Below are positions 11,832 to 46,530 of a stretch of DNA of 64,000 bases, in pieces; positions within the stretch are counted from its first letter, which is position 1, and each line of letters opens with the position of its first letter. The stretch is from Onchidella celtica (Eukaryota > Mollusca > Gastropoda > Systellommatophora > Onchidiidae). The stretch is taken from NCBI GenBank assembly GCA_963931925.1, contig OZ007579.1, positions 24,833,269-24,897,268 on the forward strand. Direction: 5' to 3'. The notes beneath the pieces are model-generated. The model was not told the DNA's origin and did not search any database. It saw only the letters and a program-made list of their open reading frames with translations. The translations under genes were made by a program, and so were the position numbers.

Positions 11832-12599
11832 AGTAGTACACTATCAGTGAAATGCATTGTAACCCATACTTTTGCCTACTGGATGAATTTCTAGGACGGC
11901 AGTATTGTACTGTAATTGGGGACATAGTTCATCTGTGACTGAATATGGAATTGATGGCTGATAGAGAGTCATGATGTGTTAGTCACATTTTGATTTTATG
12001 CTATGTCATATTAGTTACCGATGGAACTTGGTGTAATTTTTGGAAAATGTAACCCAAATGGGGACTGCGAGCAAGCAGTGTTTGTGTTATATTGCATTGT
12101 TGTAACTTGTGTTGACCTAATATGATGAAGAAAAGACCCTAATCAGTGGTCGGTATGTATTGGTATTTTTGCCATTGTACGTATGAGTTATACATTTTGG
12201 AGATAACCATGTTATGTACAACAAGTTATATGCTATGATTCGTGCACGAAGCATTGTGTAAACGATGGGCCATCGTTTCACCTTATATGATTTGTAATAA
12301 TATCATTGACCATTGTTTCACCACAGTGGTGGCGTTGTGTTATTTTGACTAGTAGGCCTACTGTTTACTATTGGGAAGCAATGATGGTATTGTATTAGTT
12401 ATGGTATTAGTGATGCAAAGTACACTGCATTGTATCGTATTTGTGATGACATTCGGGAAGACACTGAAATTGTTTAATTGTAATAGAATTAGCAACTACC
12501 TTTGTGAGATTGGGAGTGCTATAAGATTATTTCACGATAGTGCAGACGCTGTATGATGTTTTTGGAGTTGAAAGATATTCAACTTAAATTGGGGAGTTG
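11832..12599 (+). other. 3' untranslated part of the retrotransposon
   Basis: No env-like frame is visible between the pol stop and the 3' LTR; the only open frame (12371-12556, 61 codons) has no motif. A short purine run (GGGGAG, 12591-12596) just before the 3' LTR is the best candidate for a polypurine tract, but it is followed by TTG and is weak. Confidence 0.6.
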
Positions 12600-13218
12600 T
12601 GTAGCGTCTGCGGGCTACCCCTTGCCCTCCCCCGGTTTTGTTGTTGTGCTGGTGGCTGAGCATGTGTCCACTACTTTTTTCATTTTATTGTTGATAACCG
12701 CCAGAGTGTACTGTACTCCGTGACCTGACCTTCTTTTCTAGTGAGTAGTTTTTTCCTCGCTCGCTTGTTGTCAGGTGTTTTGACTCGTTCAGTAAATATT
12801 AGGATGTTCCCGAATATTCGATAACGTTGTGGAAACGAATGTTTACGCCAGATTTGGCCTTGAGTGATGTAACCTGATGACGTATTGATGCGTGATTGGT
12901 TAGTTTGTGCGAGGGCAAAGGTAACGTTTATTTCGGGAACTTTCTGTAGGAATGTTTATATATATAGACCTGTGTGAGTGGTTGGTCGGTGAGTAAGTGA
13001 GTTTCCTTTTGTGTGGCGTAGATATTTAGTTTCGCTGGTGTCTTCCTAGTAATTTATTGTTCACTATACAGTTATTAAACTTTAGTATTATTTAGTCTAT
13101 CGTCGGATCTCGTGTTTATTTATTTTACAGCTGTAATAGTTTCGTTTTCTAAAGGGTTGTAGTTAGATCAACTAACTCCCCCCTACTATAACGTGCTAGA
13201 ACAACCTCAGCTGTTACA
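12600..13218 (+). repeat. 3' LTR (619 bp)
   Basis: The same length and borders as the 5' LTR, with two substitutions in 619 bp. It carries the TATA-like stretch and ATTAAA (13074-13079). It is followed by ATCAG (13219-13223), which completes the target duplication. Confidence 0.95.
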
Positions 13219-13223
13219 ATCAG

Positions 13224-14250
13224 TATCTCCTCTATCACAAAACCGCGTAAGTGTATTCTCACTACTGCAACTTACAACTCTTTTTGTGTCAAATTTTCTA
13301 TGAAGTCCTTGAAAGAAGTTTAGTTTTGCTACGATTAAATGCGAAAACAATTTGTTAAATGCGCATGTAAATAACCAAAATTGTATTTAAGATAAGAAAT
13401 ATTATTTGAAGTAAAAGTTGCTTTTCCCTCTCTAATCAAATTCTGTCCTTTGCATTTATGAGGTTTCATGATACGGCCAGTGATATATAAAATTACGTTT
13501 TGTCTTGAGCCTCATCCGGTCTCCTAATTTCTGCAATGTCTATGAATATTTTACTTTTAACTATTACTTAACTAGAGCAACATTCTGAAACCTCTTTCAG
13601 CTGAAGCCATCATGATATTTTTATGAAACGACCAAAACTTTTAGATCGGGTTTAACCTTAGCATTGCACTCGTACAAGATCAAATTTTAACTTATTTTTT
13701 TCTTTTAAAAAACCTTTTTTGGCAATGCTGTAAACTTGTCCAAGAAAATATGGCCAAATGAAAAATGAACAAGTTGTATATAGCAAAGCCTCACATAAGA
13801 AAGAACAGCGAAATGATACAATAAAACTCAAAGAAAAAGTGAAGACAAATCAAGCTCTCGGTTGACTGATCCTCATCAGGAAAAAAAAAGTAACAGGGTG
13901 GAAAATTGAACCAATAAAACAACTGAACTAATAAAAAAAAGGTAAAATGTTAAACCAATACGAGTACTTAGCTGCGGGTTCAGACTTGGTGTGGTTCTCA
14001 TAGTAGTTTGTGAACTTGTCCAAGTACCTTTTGACGTCCGGGTTTAACCTTGGCATTGCACTTAATAGAAATATACAAGATCAAACATTTTTTGCTTGTT
14101 CTTTAAAAAGATTTTGAACAATGCTGCAGATCTTTCCACGTACCTCTTGACATCCCAATAAAACAAACACGAGAAATCCAGAGAATGATTATGTTGTGGC
14201 TTCTGTTGCTCATGCATGAAGTATTAGTTCAGCTGGCCTCGTCATGGTTT
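13224..14250. repeat. Dispersed repeat region without genes
   Basis: No gene is seen. The segment near 13750-13990 is an inverted relative of 43020-43290: it shares the phrases for TAGCAAAGCCTCACATAAG, a poly-A run after CTCATCAGG, AATTGAACCAATAAAACAAC and AGTACTTAGCTGCG with the reverse complement of that region. Two shorter stretches (13600-13690 and 14025-14095) resemble each other and 2000-2090. These are probably non-autonomous element fragments of one family. Confidence 0.5.
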
Positions 14251-14329
14251 TTAATATTGGAATAAAATTATGTGTGTGTCGGGTGCTGCAGAGAATAGAG
14301 TGCACTCAGCGTAGGAATTTGAAATTTGA

Positions 14330-15300
14330 ATTTGAATAGAAGATAAAGAACGAGAGGGCAACAAGACGACCGGAATGGACAGGAAGCAAACAGCACCGGA
14401 GGTTCGGAAGAGGAAATATAAAGAATCTGGCGGAGAATCGTGAAGGCAATGCCGGCAGGCAGGGAGTACAGTGAATGGCTTTATGATATAGAACGAGAAG
14501 AGGACGGCTAGATCAGTATGGACAACTGGCAAAAAGCGCTAGAGATTGAGGACAAGAAATGTATAAAGAATTTGACGGCGAATTGTGAAGACAATACAGC
14601 CAGTTCGGTATTGAAGGGGCCAGGGGGCAGGGAGTAGAATGCATGGGTTTATGATATAGAACTAGAAGAGGATAGACGGAGAGATCGGTATGGACAAAGG
14701 GCAAACAGGACCGGGGCTTCGGGATAAGAAATGTATAAAGAATTTGACAATGAATTGTGAAGCCAGTGGAACCACTTCGGTATTGGGGGAGCTATGAGGC
14801 AAGGGGTACAGTGCATGGATTTATGACATAGGGCGATCGAGAAGAGAGCGGGGGGGGGGGGGGTCAGTATGGACAAGTAGAAAAAAAAACTCACTGGAGA
14901 TTCGGGAAAGAAATGTATAAAGAATGTTACGGCTAATTGTGAAGACAATGCAACCACTTCGATATTGGAGGGGTTAGGAGGCACGGGGTACAGTGCATGG
15001 ATTCATGATATAGAACGAGAAGAGGACGAAGAGATCAGCTTGGACGACTGGCAAACTGCACTCGGGGTAAGAAATGTATGAAGAATTTGACGGCGAAATG
15101 TGAAGACAGGGTCATCAGTGGAGAATTGGAGAATTGGAATTGGAGGGGGGGGGGCAGGGACTAGACGGTATGGGGATTGGGATACAGAATGAGACGAGGA
15201 CGGACTGACCCATATGGAGGGTGAGTAAATAGCACCGGAGGTTCGGAAGAAAAAATGTGTAAAGAATTTGACGGTGAATTGTGAAGAGAGGGTAAATCAA
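14330..15300. repeat. Degenerate tandem repeat, about 145-185-bp period
   Basis: About six diverged units can be recognised by the phrase AAGAATTTGACGGCGAATTG (near 14420, 14566, 14733, 14918, 15078 and 15260), usually followed by GTGAAGACAATG and later by a variant of CAGTGCATGGATTTATGATA. Spacing varies from about 145 to 185 bp, partly from G-run and indel differences. Several similar short frames on the - strand are a side effect of the repeats, not genes. Confidence 0.75.
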
Positions 15301-18300
15301 TGAAATGTAGCGGGAAATGCAATTATGAACTGCGTGATTATGATTATGAGAAATGTTTCATAGCGAAGTTCGAGCGCCTCTGGTTCGAGAATGTCGCCGT
15401 TCTGATTCGCTACGACCAGCACGTTTCAATTTTTTTTTTCTTGACATTGTTGTTTCAATAAGTCCCAAGTTGAGATTGTCTAAAGCCTGCCTGGCATGTG
15501 CGGGGATCAAAATGTTTTCTCCATAGTCAACACATCAAAAAGCTTTCAACCTTGTGATCGGCTGGGGGGCTCGAAGTAAATCAAGGTCAGTGGCTCGTGC
15601 TGGAATCGCGGCCTCGCGCCCTTGGCAGATCACAGCCCACTTGGCCAGGATTTCTTTGTATGTCGCTGCTAAAGACACAAACAGAATCACAAGCCAGCCA
15701 TTACAACATGCCAGTCAATTGCCAAAGGCTCGTCTAACAGCCGAAGCGGACCAGGATAACCCCGCGGTGTGGTTTGTTCGTGCATCCGCTCATATGACAA
15801 CTTCAAGGCGAGAAAGTTCGCAGATTTCCTCGAAAGCGCGAAAAGACACAAGCTGAAGATGTGCATGTGGTCTCGGGCTACGATGAAATATAATTAAGGG
15901 CGGGGAGGGGCGAGGCGAAGGAGGGGGCAGCAATGGGAAGAGGGATGTATGAACTAGTTGCAAAAGAAGCGATATAATTCTGAAAATTTTCATACTGCAG
16001 GTAGAAAGTTGATAGCGTGTTGAGAAATAACGTGTGGTCATTGTGATTAACTTTAGCTGAGAATATAATGTGGTGTGTTGCATGGCATTGTTCTTGCATG
16101 CAGTGTTTTGGTGGGCAAATCACATTTATACCAAGGAAATCCCCTGGAGATCACGATATGTTGGCAAGACATTGACATTCACACTCACGCTCATTACATT
16201 CAGCTATTATTACCATAAAAAAGCGTTGTCATAAACAGTCATCATCATAATTATTACAACTGCCAACATATATATTGCTTGCTAGACAACAACCATGTCG
16301 AATAAATGTTTTTTCTTCACCACATCAGAGCAAATACCGTTTAATCTGATTGTGAATCAGTAAATCATACCACTCCTATTATGTTTCTCCTCCTTCATTT
16401 CTCTACAAATTTTGGCTTCCATTGGCTTATTTTATATATATATATGCAGATAAAATATATATTATATATATAAAACAGCCGGAAGTATTTCACTGTGGTG
16501 TAGTTTGGCCACTTTTTTTGCTCAGCCCTACAACCTGAATAACAGTTTCAAAAATTATAAACTTAATTTTCGTAGGTGTCAGAAATGTATCCCAATCGCT
16601 TTTGTATCCAACTATCTTTTTCCTTGAAGTTTCAGATAATCTTTTAAAAAACGTTGTTATGGCGGTTAAATACAATGAACTTTTCTCGGCTCCCTTTGAT
16701 AAGCCCAGTGCATGGGGAGTCTGTATTTGACACACGCTCCATCTGAAAATTAATTAGATGGGGGAAGGGTAGATATAAAAAAAAAGAGAGATTAGAGAGA
16801 GAGAGAGGTGGGGAGAGGGAGAAAACAATACTGATCAAAAACAAGACCAAGAGATTAAGGATGCATAGAGATCCAGTTTTGTCCTTTGCTCGTCAAGTCG
16901 CAGGTTCTCTCCTAGTATATTAAATAAAATGATATCTTCTGTATGCTGTTTCTTTTCCACGACATCCCAGTGATGGAAAAGAAATGTTATTTCCACTGAC
17001 CATTCATCAAATCTTAATAAAACGGTGCATTCCGCGGTTATGAAGACTTCATCTCTTGATTTCGAGCTTTACTCTTTCGTTTCACGTTTCGCTTCCCGCT
17101 ATAATTGTCGCCTCGCAATGAATTGGACTTGGAGCTTTTTTGCCTCGCTTTCTACGGTCTCATGGACAACTTCGCGATTTTGAAACTGTCTTTCATGTGT
17201 GGACTCTCTCGAGAATGATGGGAAAATGCCGAAATTTGAAACACTTGTTGCGCAAACACCACAATCTTGCTTGACATCCAAACCTCGTTGAGCAACCTGG
17301 TCACTGGTTCCCCCGTGTGGACACAACGCTCATCCAACACAAACACTCTCGTGTTTGACCATGGAGACGATTAGTGTGTTTTTAGGTGAGTTGGTCATTG
17401 TGTTTCTTGCAGCTTCGCTAATGGTTCGAACATGAACGAGGAGAGAAAAGTATGGGAGAGGGAAAGAGGGAGAAAAAAAGAGGGGGCAAGAGCAGACAAC
17501 TGTTATATCTTTGTTGTCAAATGTGGCATTGACTCTCATAACAAACTGACGATGTCCAAACAAACAAGAGGCATGTATGTTGGCCCCAGACTGCAAAGTG
17601 CTTGACCGTTAAGGTTGCAGGCTGGCAAAAGGTGGTGGGAAGGGGAGGGAGGGGTGAGCAGCCACACTGCAGGACGGGACAACCTGTTGTGGCTTGAGTA
17701 TAAAATCTTGGTGCTGCCGACATTTGGACAGTTCAACCCTCGATCCCTGTCTCGAGCAGTACGGTGATGCTTGTGTATGGAATCGTACTTGTCCTAGATT
17801 ATCACTGTATTGAACAGAACACACTTCTCCGCCATCACTTATATTGCATACGAAAGTGATACCAGTAGATTATTTTGTGATTCTTCTGTGCGATTATGTG
17901 GTAACCGTTATAAAATTGTAGAGCAACTGTACAAAACGTGTCCAGGGGCTAGACATTGATGACTGGCCTTACTATACCTTGAATAAGAGGCAGTTGCTTC
18001 TCACCGTGATATTTGCTCGCAGGAGAAGTGACAGAACTTTAATTTTCGTTTGAAAAAGATGTTCAGTTAGGATAATTTAGTGGCATCGTCTCATAGCTGA
18101 AGATATGTATAAGTAGTGCAAGTTCTTTCTCAGTAGCGGAACCAATGAAGAAATGGGTCAAGAGGAGAGATAGCCGAAAAGACAAAAATCCGTGTAATAT
18201 ACAACTTTTGCTGTAGCAATCTGGTATATCTTAGCCAAGTGTATTTGTTAAGCTCTGCTCCTTCTCACAAATTGAGATAGATGTTGATAAATTGTTATTA

Positions 18301-18388
18301 TGAAAATGATAACCCAATCGAAATAAAGGGCTGATCAAGGAACGCACTTATTCAGATCTTGTTTATTTCTCGATCAAAGAAACAATAG
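15301..18388. other. Non-coding stretch upstream of the chitinase gene
   Basis: No exon or RNA gene is recognised. A less AT-rich patch at about 15550-15860 has a 100-codon frame on + without family motifs. There is an AT-rich (TA)n-like patch near 16430-16475 and a GA-rich patch near 16780-16830. Confidence 0.5.

Positions 18389-18474
<86 letters not shown>
18389..18474. repeat. (GATA)n microsatellite
   Basis: About 21 perfect tandem copies of GATA. They cause long Tyr/Leu/Ser/Ile-rich frames on the - strand that are not genes. Confidence 0.95.
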
Positions 18475-18820
18475 AGTCAAATAGATTATAATTATTATTG
18501 CAAAACAAAGAAGCAAAAAAATCAACAACAACAACAAAAAAGCCACACCCCTGCCCCACCCCACGCACTATCAAAAAACATCTCATTTATCTGTTCTTTA
18601 TGATCACTGCAGACAACGTTGTGATCCAACAGGTAGGCTTAATAAGTAGGTCACAGGTTACGATTCTCACCTGTGATATGTTAGTGACGGCGGGTGCCAG
18701 AACTTAACAGGTGGACTACGAGCCATAAGCCTTAAAGAGACCAATTGGCAAGACATTTTGTAACCCCTGCAGGAGAGGACACTGTAAGCAAATTGTGAGA
18801 ACCACCGTGTGTCTAGAACA

Positions 18821-42807
<23,987 letters not shown>

Positions 42808-43019
42808 TACTGGTTAACACTGAATGGTGATATCATAATTTTCTTAAGCCTTCTTGCCATCTTACTGGGTACAGATATGTTGTACAAACAGTGGTAGAAA
42901 ATGAGAAGTTGAACATTCCTATCTGGCCATGACGACAGAGTTGAATCTATGACTTCGGATAGCTACTGTCTGTGTCACACCGTGAGAGCTGTCCCAGGAA
43001 AGGCTTCGAGCTACCATAC

Positions 43020-43290
43020 ATTGATGGACATGCTGCCAACCGAAAACCCAAGTCAGGACTCGCAGCTAAGTACTCGTAGGCTATTGGTTTAACAGTCTAC
43101 ATTTTTTTTTATTCGTTCAGTTGTTTTATTGGTTCAATTTTCTATCTTGTTACATTTTTTTTTCGTCGTAAAGGTCAATCGATCGAAAGCTTGATTTGTT
43201 TTCCCTCTTTTTAGCGTTTTATTGTGTCTTTTCTATATTATTTCTTACCCCATGTTTTTTGCTGCATACAATTGTTTCTTTTTTTGTAAT
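43020..43290. repeat. Dispersed repeat, inverted relative of 13750-13990
   Basis: Contains CTCGCAGCTAAGTACTCGTA, GGTTTAACAGTCTACATTTT, TTGTTTTATTGGTTCAATTTTC and TTTTGCTGCATACAATTG, each matching the reverse complement of the region at 13.75-13.99 kb. Confidence 0.6.
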
Positions 43291-43311
43291 ATTTTGACCT
43301 AGGATAGGAGA

Positions 43312-43487
43312 GTCAAAATTGGGCTAAAAGAAAAGGTTGTATGTTGCAAAAACTCGCGGGAGAAATAAAACCCAAACAATACAAAGCAAACTAAAGAGAA
43401 GACAGAAAATACAGCTTTGTATTGTTTGGGTTTTATTTCTCACGCGGTGTTTTGCAACATACAACCTTTCCTTTTTGCCTAATTTTG
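43312..43487. mobile_element. Fold-back element family C, short copy
   Basis: Left arm GTCAAAATTGGGCTAAAAG onward and right arm ..CCTTTTTGCCTAATTTTGAC are inverted copies of about 80 bp with almost no spacer (the turn is near 43410). Shared phrases include GGTTGTATGTTGCAAAA and GAAATAAAACCCAAACAAT. The AATAAA at 43374-43379 lies inside it and is the first on + after the chitinase stop. Confidence 0.85.
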
Positions 43488-43499
43488 ACTTTGCTTATA

Positions 43500-45900
43500 G
43501 CCCTGCTGCGACCCTACAGTTTTTCTGTGGTTTTTATGATATTCCTAGGATAGGAGGTGGGGTTTGTTCAGGTTAAATGTATGAAAAAAAAAAAAAAACA
43601 GCAGATAGCCGTAGGTTTTTTTTTTTTTTTTTTGGACGATGATATGAGACGGACATAATTATGGCAAGCCTAACAAAACATCTGTCATTTTTACTATTTT
43701 CCCTCACCGTGCACAACAGAACGATGGAAACCAAGGAATAGGGGAGGATGCTGAATTTGTGTTTAAAAATTCCAGATGCGCATTGTCGTTTGCCAGTTTG
43801 TGTAGCCAGTTGTGCTATCCTGCAGACTGGTGAACAACTACGTACATGCAACGGGCCGAATGTTGCATTTATTTTATTTGTTCTGTGTTTACCCGATACT
43901 CGTGTTTATATTATGATGTTCATGTGAGAACATTCAGGAAATTGTAAGTTTGTACAGTACATGTAGGATCAGGACTTTAAATTTCATGTTATGAAAATGA
44001 ACAAAACCATGAATTAACGAAGCAATTACATTAAAAATAAAATGTTCTCATCAGCAAATTCAGCATGAAAAATTCATTGGCTTTCATCTATTATGCCTAC
44101 ATTGTATAGAGTATAGACTGTTTTACAGTTTTGATCATACGGCTTTATTTCATATGAGTAATAATGAAACGTACCGTCTAGAGTTACCTTGTGCGAAGGA
44201 TTCTTTGACTGTCTGCTGGTGTATAATTTGTACATAAATTCCTGCTTGTCCCATCAATACGCTGCGATCAAACATTTCATGTTTACAGCATGTCAGTAAG
44301 TCAACATGCTGGTAAATATTATATACCGGTACTGAAGGTTAGCAAAATAATCACAACTATGTCCACTTCCCCAGGGGTTTGCGAATAGGCGTATCCAATA
44401 ACTGGGCGGCCTAAGGAAAAGTAGTTCTAGTACTGATAAATGTGTTTATATATATATACATATATAATATATATCTCCATCGGCCTTATTCTTTTGTTTG
44501 TACGTTTTTCACTGTTATTTCCATGTCGACTTGCAAGCAAAATTCCATGTGAGAAAAACGTTGGAAAATAGACGGGCCTACACACTTTTGTTGGCTAATC
44601 GATATCATTTGTGTAGTATGTTAGTTTTTTTTGTTGTTTTTTTAAAATAGATTATACATGTGCTGTCTGTTTCTTTGTTTTGATCGAGCCAAAATGAGGA
44701 GCATGATTAGCTATGAATTGTTTCAATGAGAAAATGGTTTATGTTTGAGGGGTTTTACAAAATAAATAATGGTAGATGATGAGAAGTTGGGTGGAGTTTG
44801 CCATTTAATGTCAAACATTACTGTATAAAATGCAGTAGCGTCCAGCTTGTGCCATTGTGCATGCATGAGACAAATGTCTACGTACTCATGTGTATTTGGG
44901 CTTGGTAATGTAAGTGACAACCTTTGTACATGCATAACCTACCCCCATGAATGGAATGATAGGTGCAGTAGTATAATTGTGATTATAAATGTAAACTCAT
45001 GAAGTGCATGTACATGTATTATGTTTTGTCGTGGAAATACATTATAAGTGGCTGTGTTAGCATTTTTAGTGCGTACCGGTGAATAAAATCACCAAAATGC
45101 AAAAACTTTTAAAAAAAATGTTTTATCTATTTTGTTAAAGTGCAACATGTACATTTTTTTTTTTTTGGTGACAGTTAACATTAGTCAGTCTCATGGATAA
45201 TCTAGAGAATAGGCCTATATTCTAATCTTCTCAACCAAAGATAACAAATTCAAAATTGACCGTAAATTATTCTGGGTCAGAGGGACAGCATAATTAATCT
45301 AGTGAATTTTGAGAATTTTTTTTAATCGAGGCGGAGTTCCATTCATTAAATGTCTAAGCTCTACCAAAACGGGTAATCACTGTTTCAGATGCAACGGAAA
45401 ACAATCCCTTTTGCCACCTGAAACAAACCTGACTGAATGTATTTGTTCCAATATGTACATAACCCTGAACTTAACCGGTTCTATGTTAGATGTACAGAAA
45501 TTGTCCATGTACTGACACTTTTTTTTCTGTAAAATGCAAAACACCTGGCAGTTAAATGTGCTATAGTCTTTTAATTGTTTATTTGTTGTTGTTTTTTCTT
45601 CACGCTATCATCTGACACTAAAAGATGCAACAATTGTTTTTTAAAACAACCATTTTCTATAAAAGATACGTGTTTACATTTTTTGTGTGTGTACAGTATT
45701 TGTTTTAATGCAGTCTGTTACACAGAATAGATGTACATGTAGATGTAACAATTCATTTTCTTTTCTTTTTTTGTAATGCAATCATCTTGCACTAAAAGAT
45801 GCGCATTAAAATGTTTCTCACTTAATACTTACCGGTATGTTTGCATCCCATTAAAGACTTCTTTTACTTTTATGCTACTGATTAAGGAGGTGGTTACCTG
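43500..45900. other. Non-coding AT-rich stretch
   Basis: No exon, RNA gene or complete element is recognised. The first about 60 bp (to 43555) repeat 56585-56630 and extend the family C similarity. Confidence 0.5.
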
Positions 45901-45915
45901 CCTGTGGGTTTTCAG

Positions 45916-46083
45916 CAGGGCCGGATTTAGATGGAGAGAGGTCCTGGGCTATTCTAGCTGTGAGGCCCCTCCTAATCACCCACCTTCAGCCTAGAGGTAG
46001 ATGAAAGTACGAGGCCGCCATAGATTTTGAGGCCCTAGGCTTCAGCCTACCTAGACTAATTTTTAATGGTACATCCGGCACTG
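45916..46083. mobile_element. hAT-like MITE with perfect 8-bp duplication
   Basis: A 168-bp element starting CAGGGCCGGATTTAG and ending ACATCCGGCACTG (inverted ends CAGGGCCGGAT and CAGTGCCGGAT). It is flanked by GTTTTCAG at 45908-45915 and 46084-46091. The 8-bp duplication and CAG start are typical of hAT. It has no coding capacity. Confidence 0.85.
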
Positions 46084-46368
46084 GTTTTCAGTTAATCATA
46101 TACATTTACAGTTACAGTGCTCTGATAGAACGACAATCTGGCTACTTCGACCTCATCCCAGCCTTTTTTTTTTCTCTCTAGCTTTGCAAGAAAACCCCGG
46201 TTAATCCGATTGCTAACCGTCCATTTGGCCATCACCTTCAGTAGCTCAACTTGCAAGAATAGCTTACAGTCTTTGAACGTTCTTACCATTATCATTGCCT
46301 AATTTGTCTCATCCCTCACAACCATCATCCCATGCTAGCTCATCTGTTCTACCTCGCTGAAGATCTTT

Positions 46369-46530
46369 AAAAAATAAATGAAAATACATATATATACATG
46401 TATATGTATTTCATATGCATGTGAACTGACATACATGATTAACTGGAAATGCCCATTCTTTGCCATTCTTGCAGTACACCAGAGTACATTAGATTTTGAA
46501 ATGTGATTCGATGAGAAATAATTATGACCC
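46369..46530. repeat. Dispersed repeat, copy 1 of a pair
   Basis: About 120 bp (ATTTCATATGCATGTGAACT, GGAAATGCCCATTCTTTGCC, CAGAGTACATTAGATTTTG) are repeated in the same direction at 50048-50187 with only a few substitutions. Confidence 0.85.

Larger units (their letters stand above)
6646..13218 (+). mobile_element. Complete LTR retrotransposon, Ty3/gypsy-like with integrase before RT (Gmr1-like)
   Basis: The element is 6,573 bp and structurally complete. It is flanked by the 5-bp duplication ATCAG (6641-6645 and 13219-13223). Both LTRs are 619 bp and run from TGTAGCG to GTTACA. They differ at two positions only (6857 T versus 12811 C; 7141 A versus 13095 G). A tRNA-Pro-type primer binding site follows the 5' LTR, then one gag-pol frame without a stop or frameshift, then about 770 bp without an obvious gene and no env-like frame. 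The domain order is capsid, two zinc knuckles, protease, integrase, RT, RNase H. In ordinary Ty3/gypsy elements integrase is last; this order is known from the Gmr1-like group. The near-identical LTRs and open frame suggest a recent and possibly still mobile copy. Confidence 0.95.
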
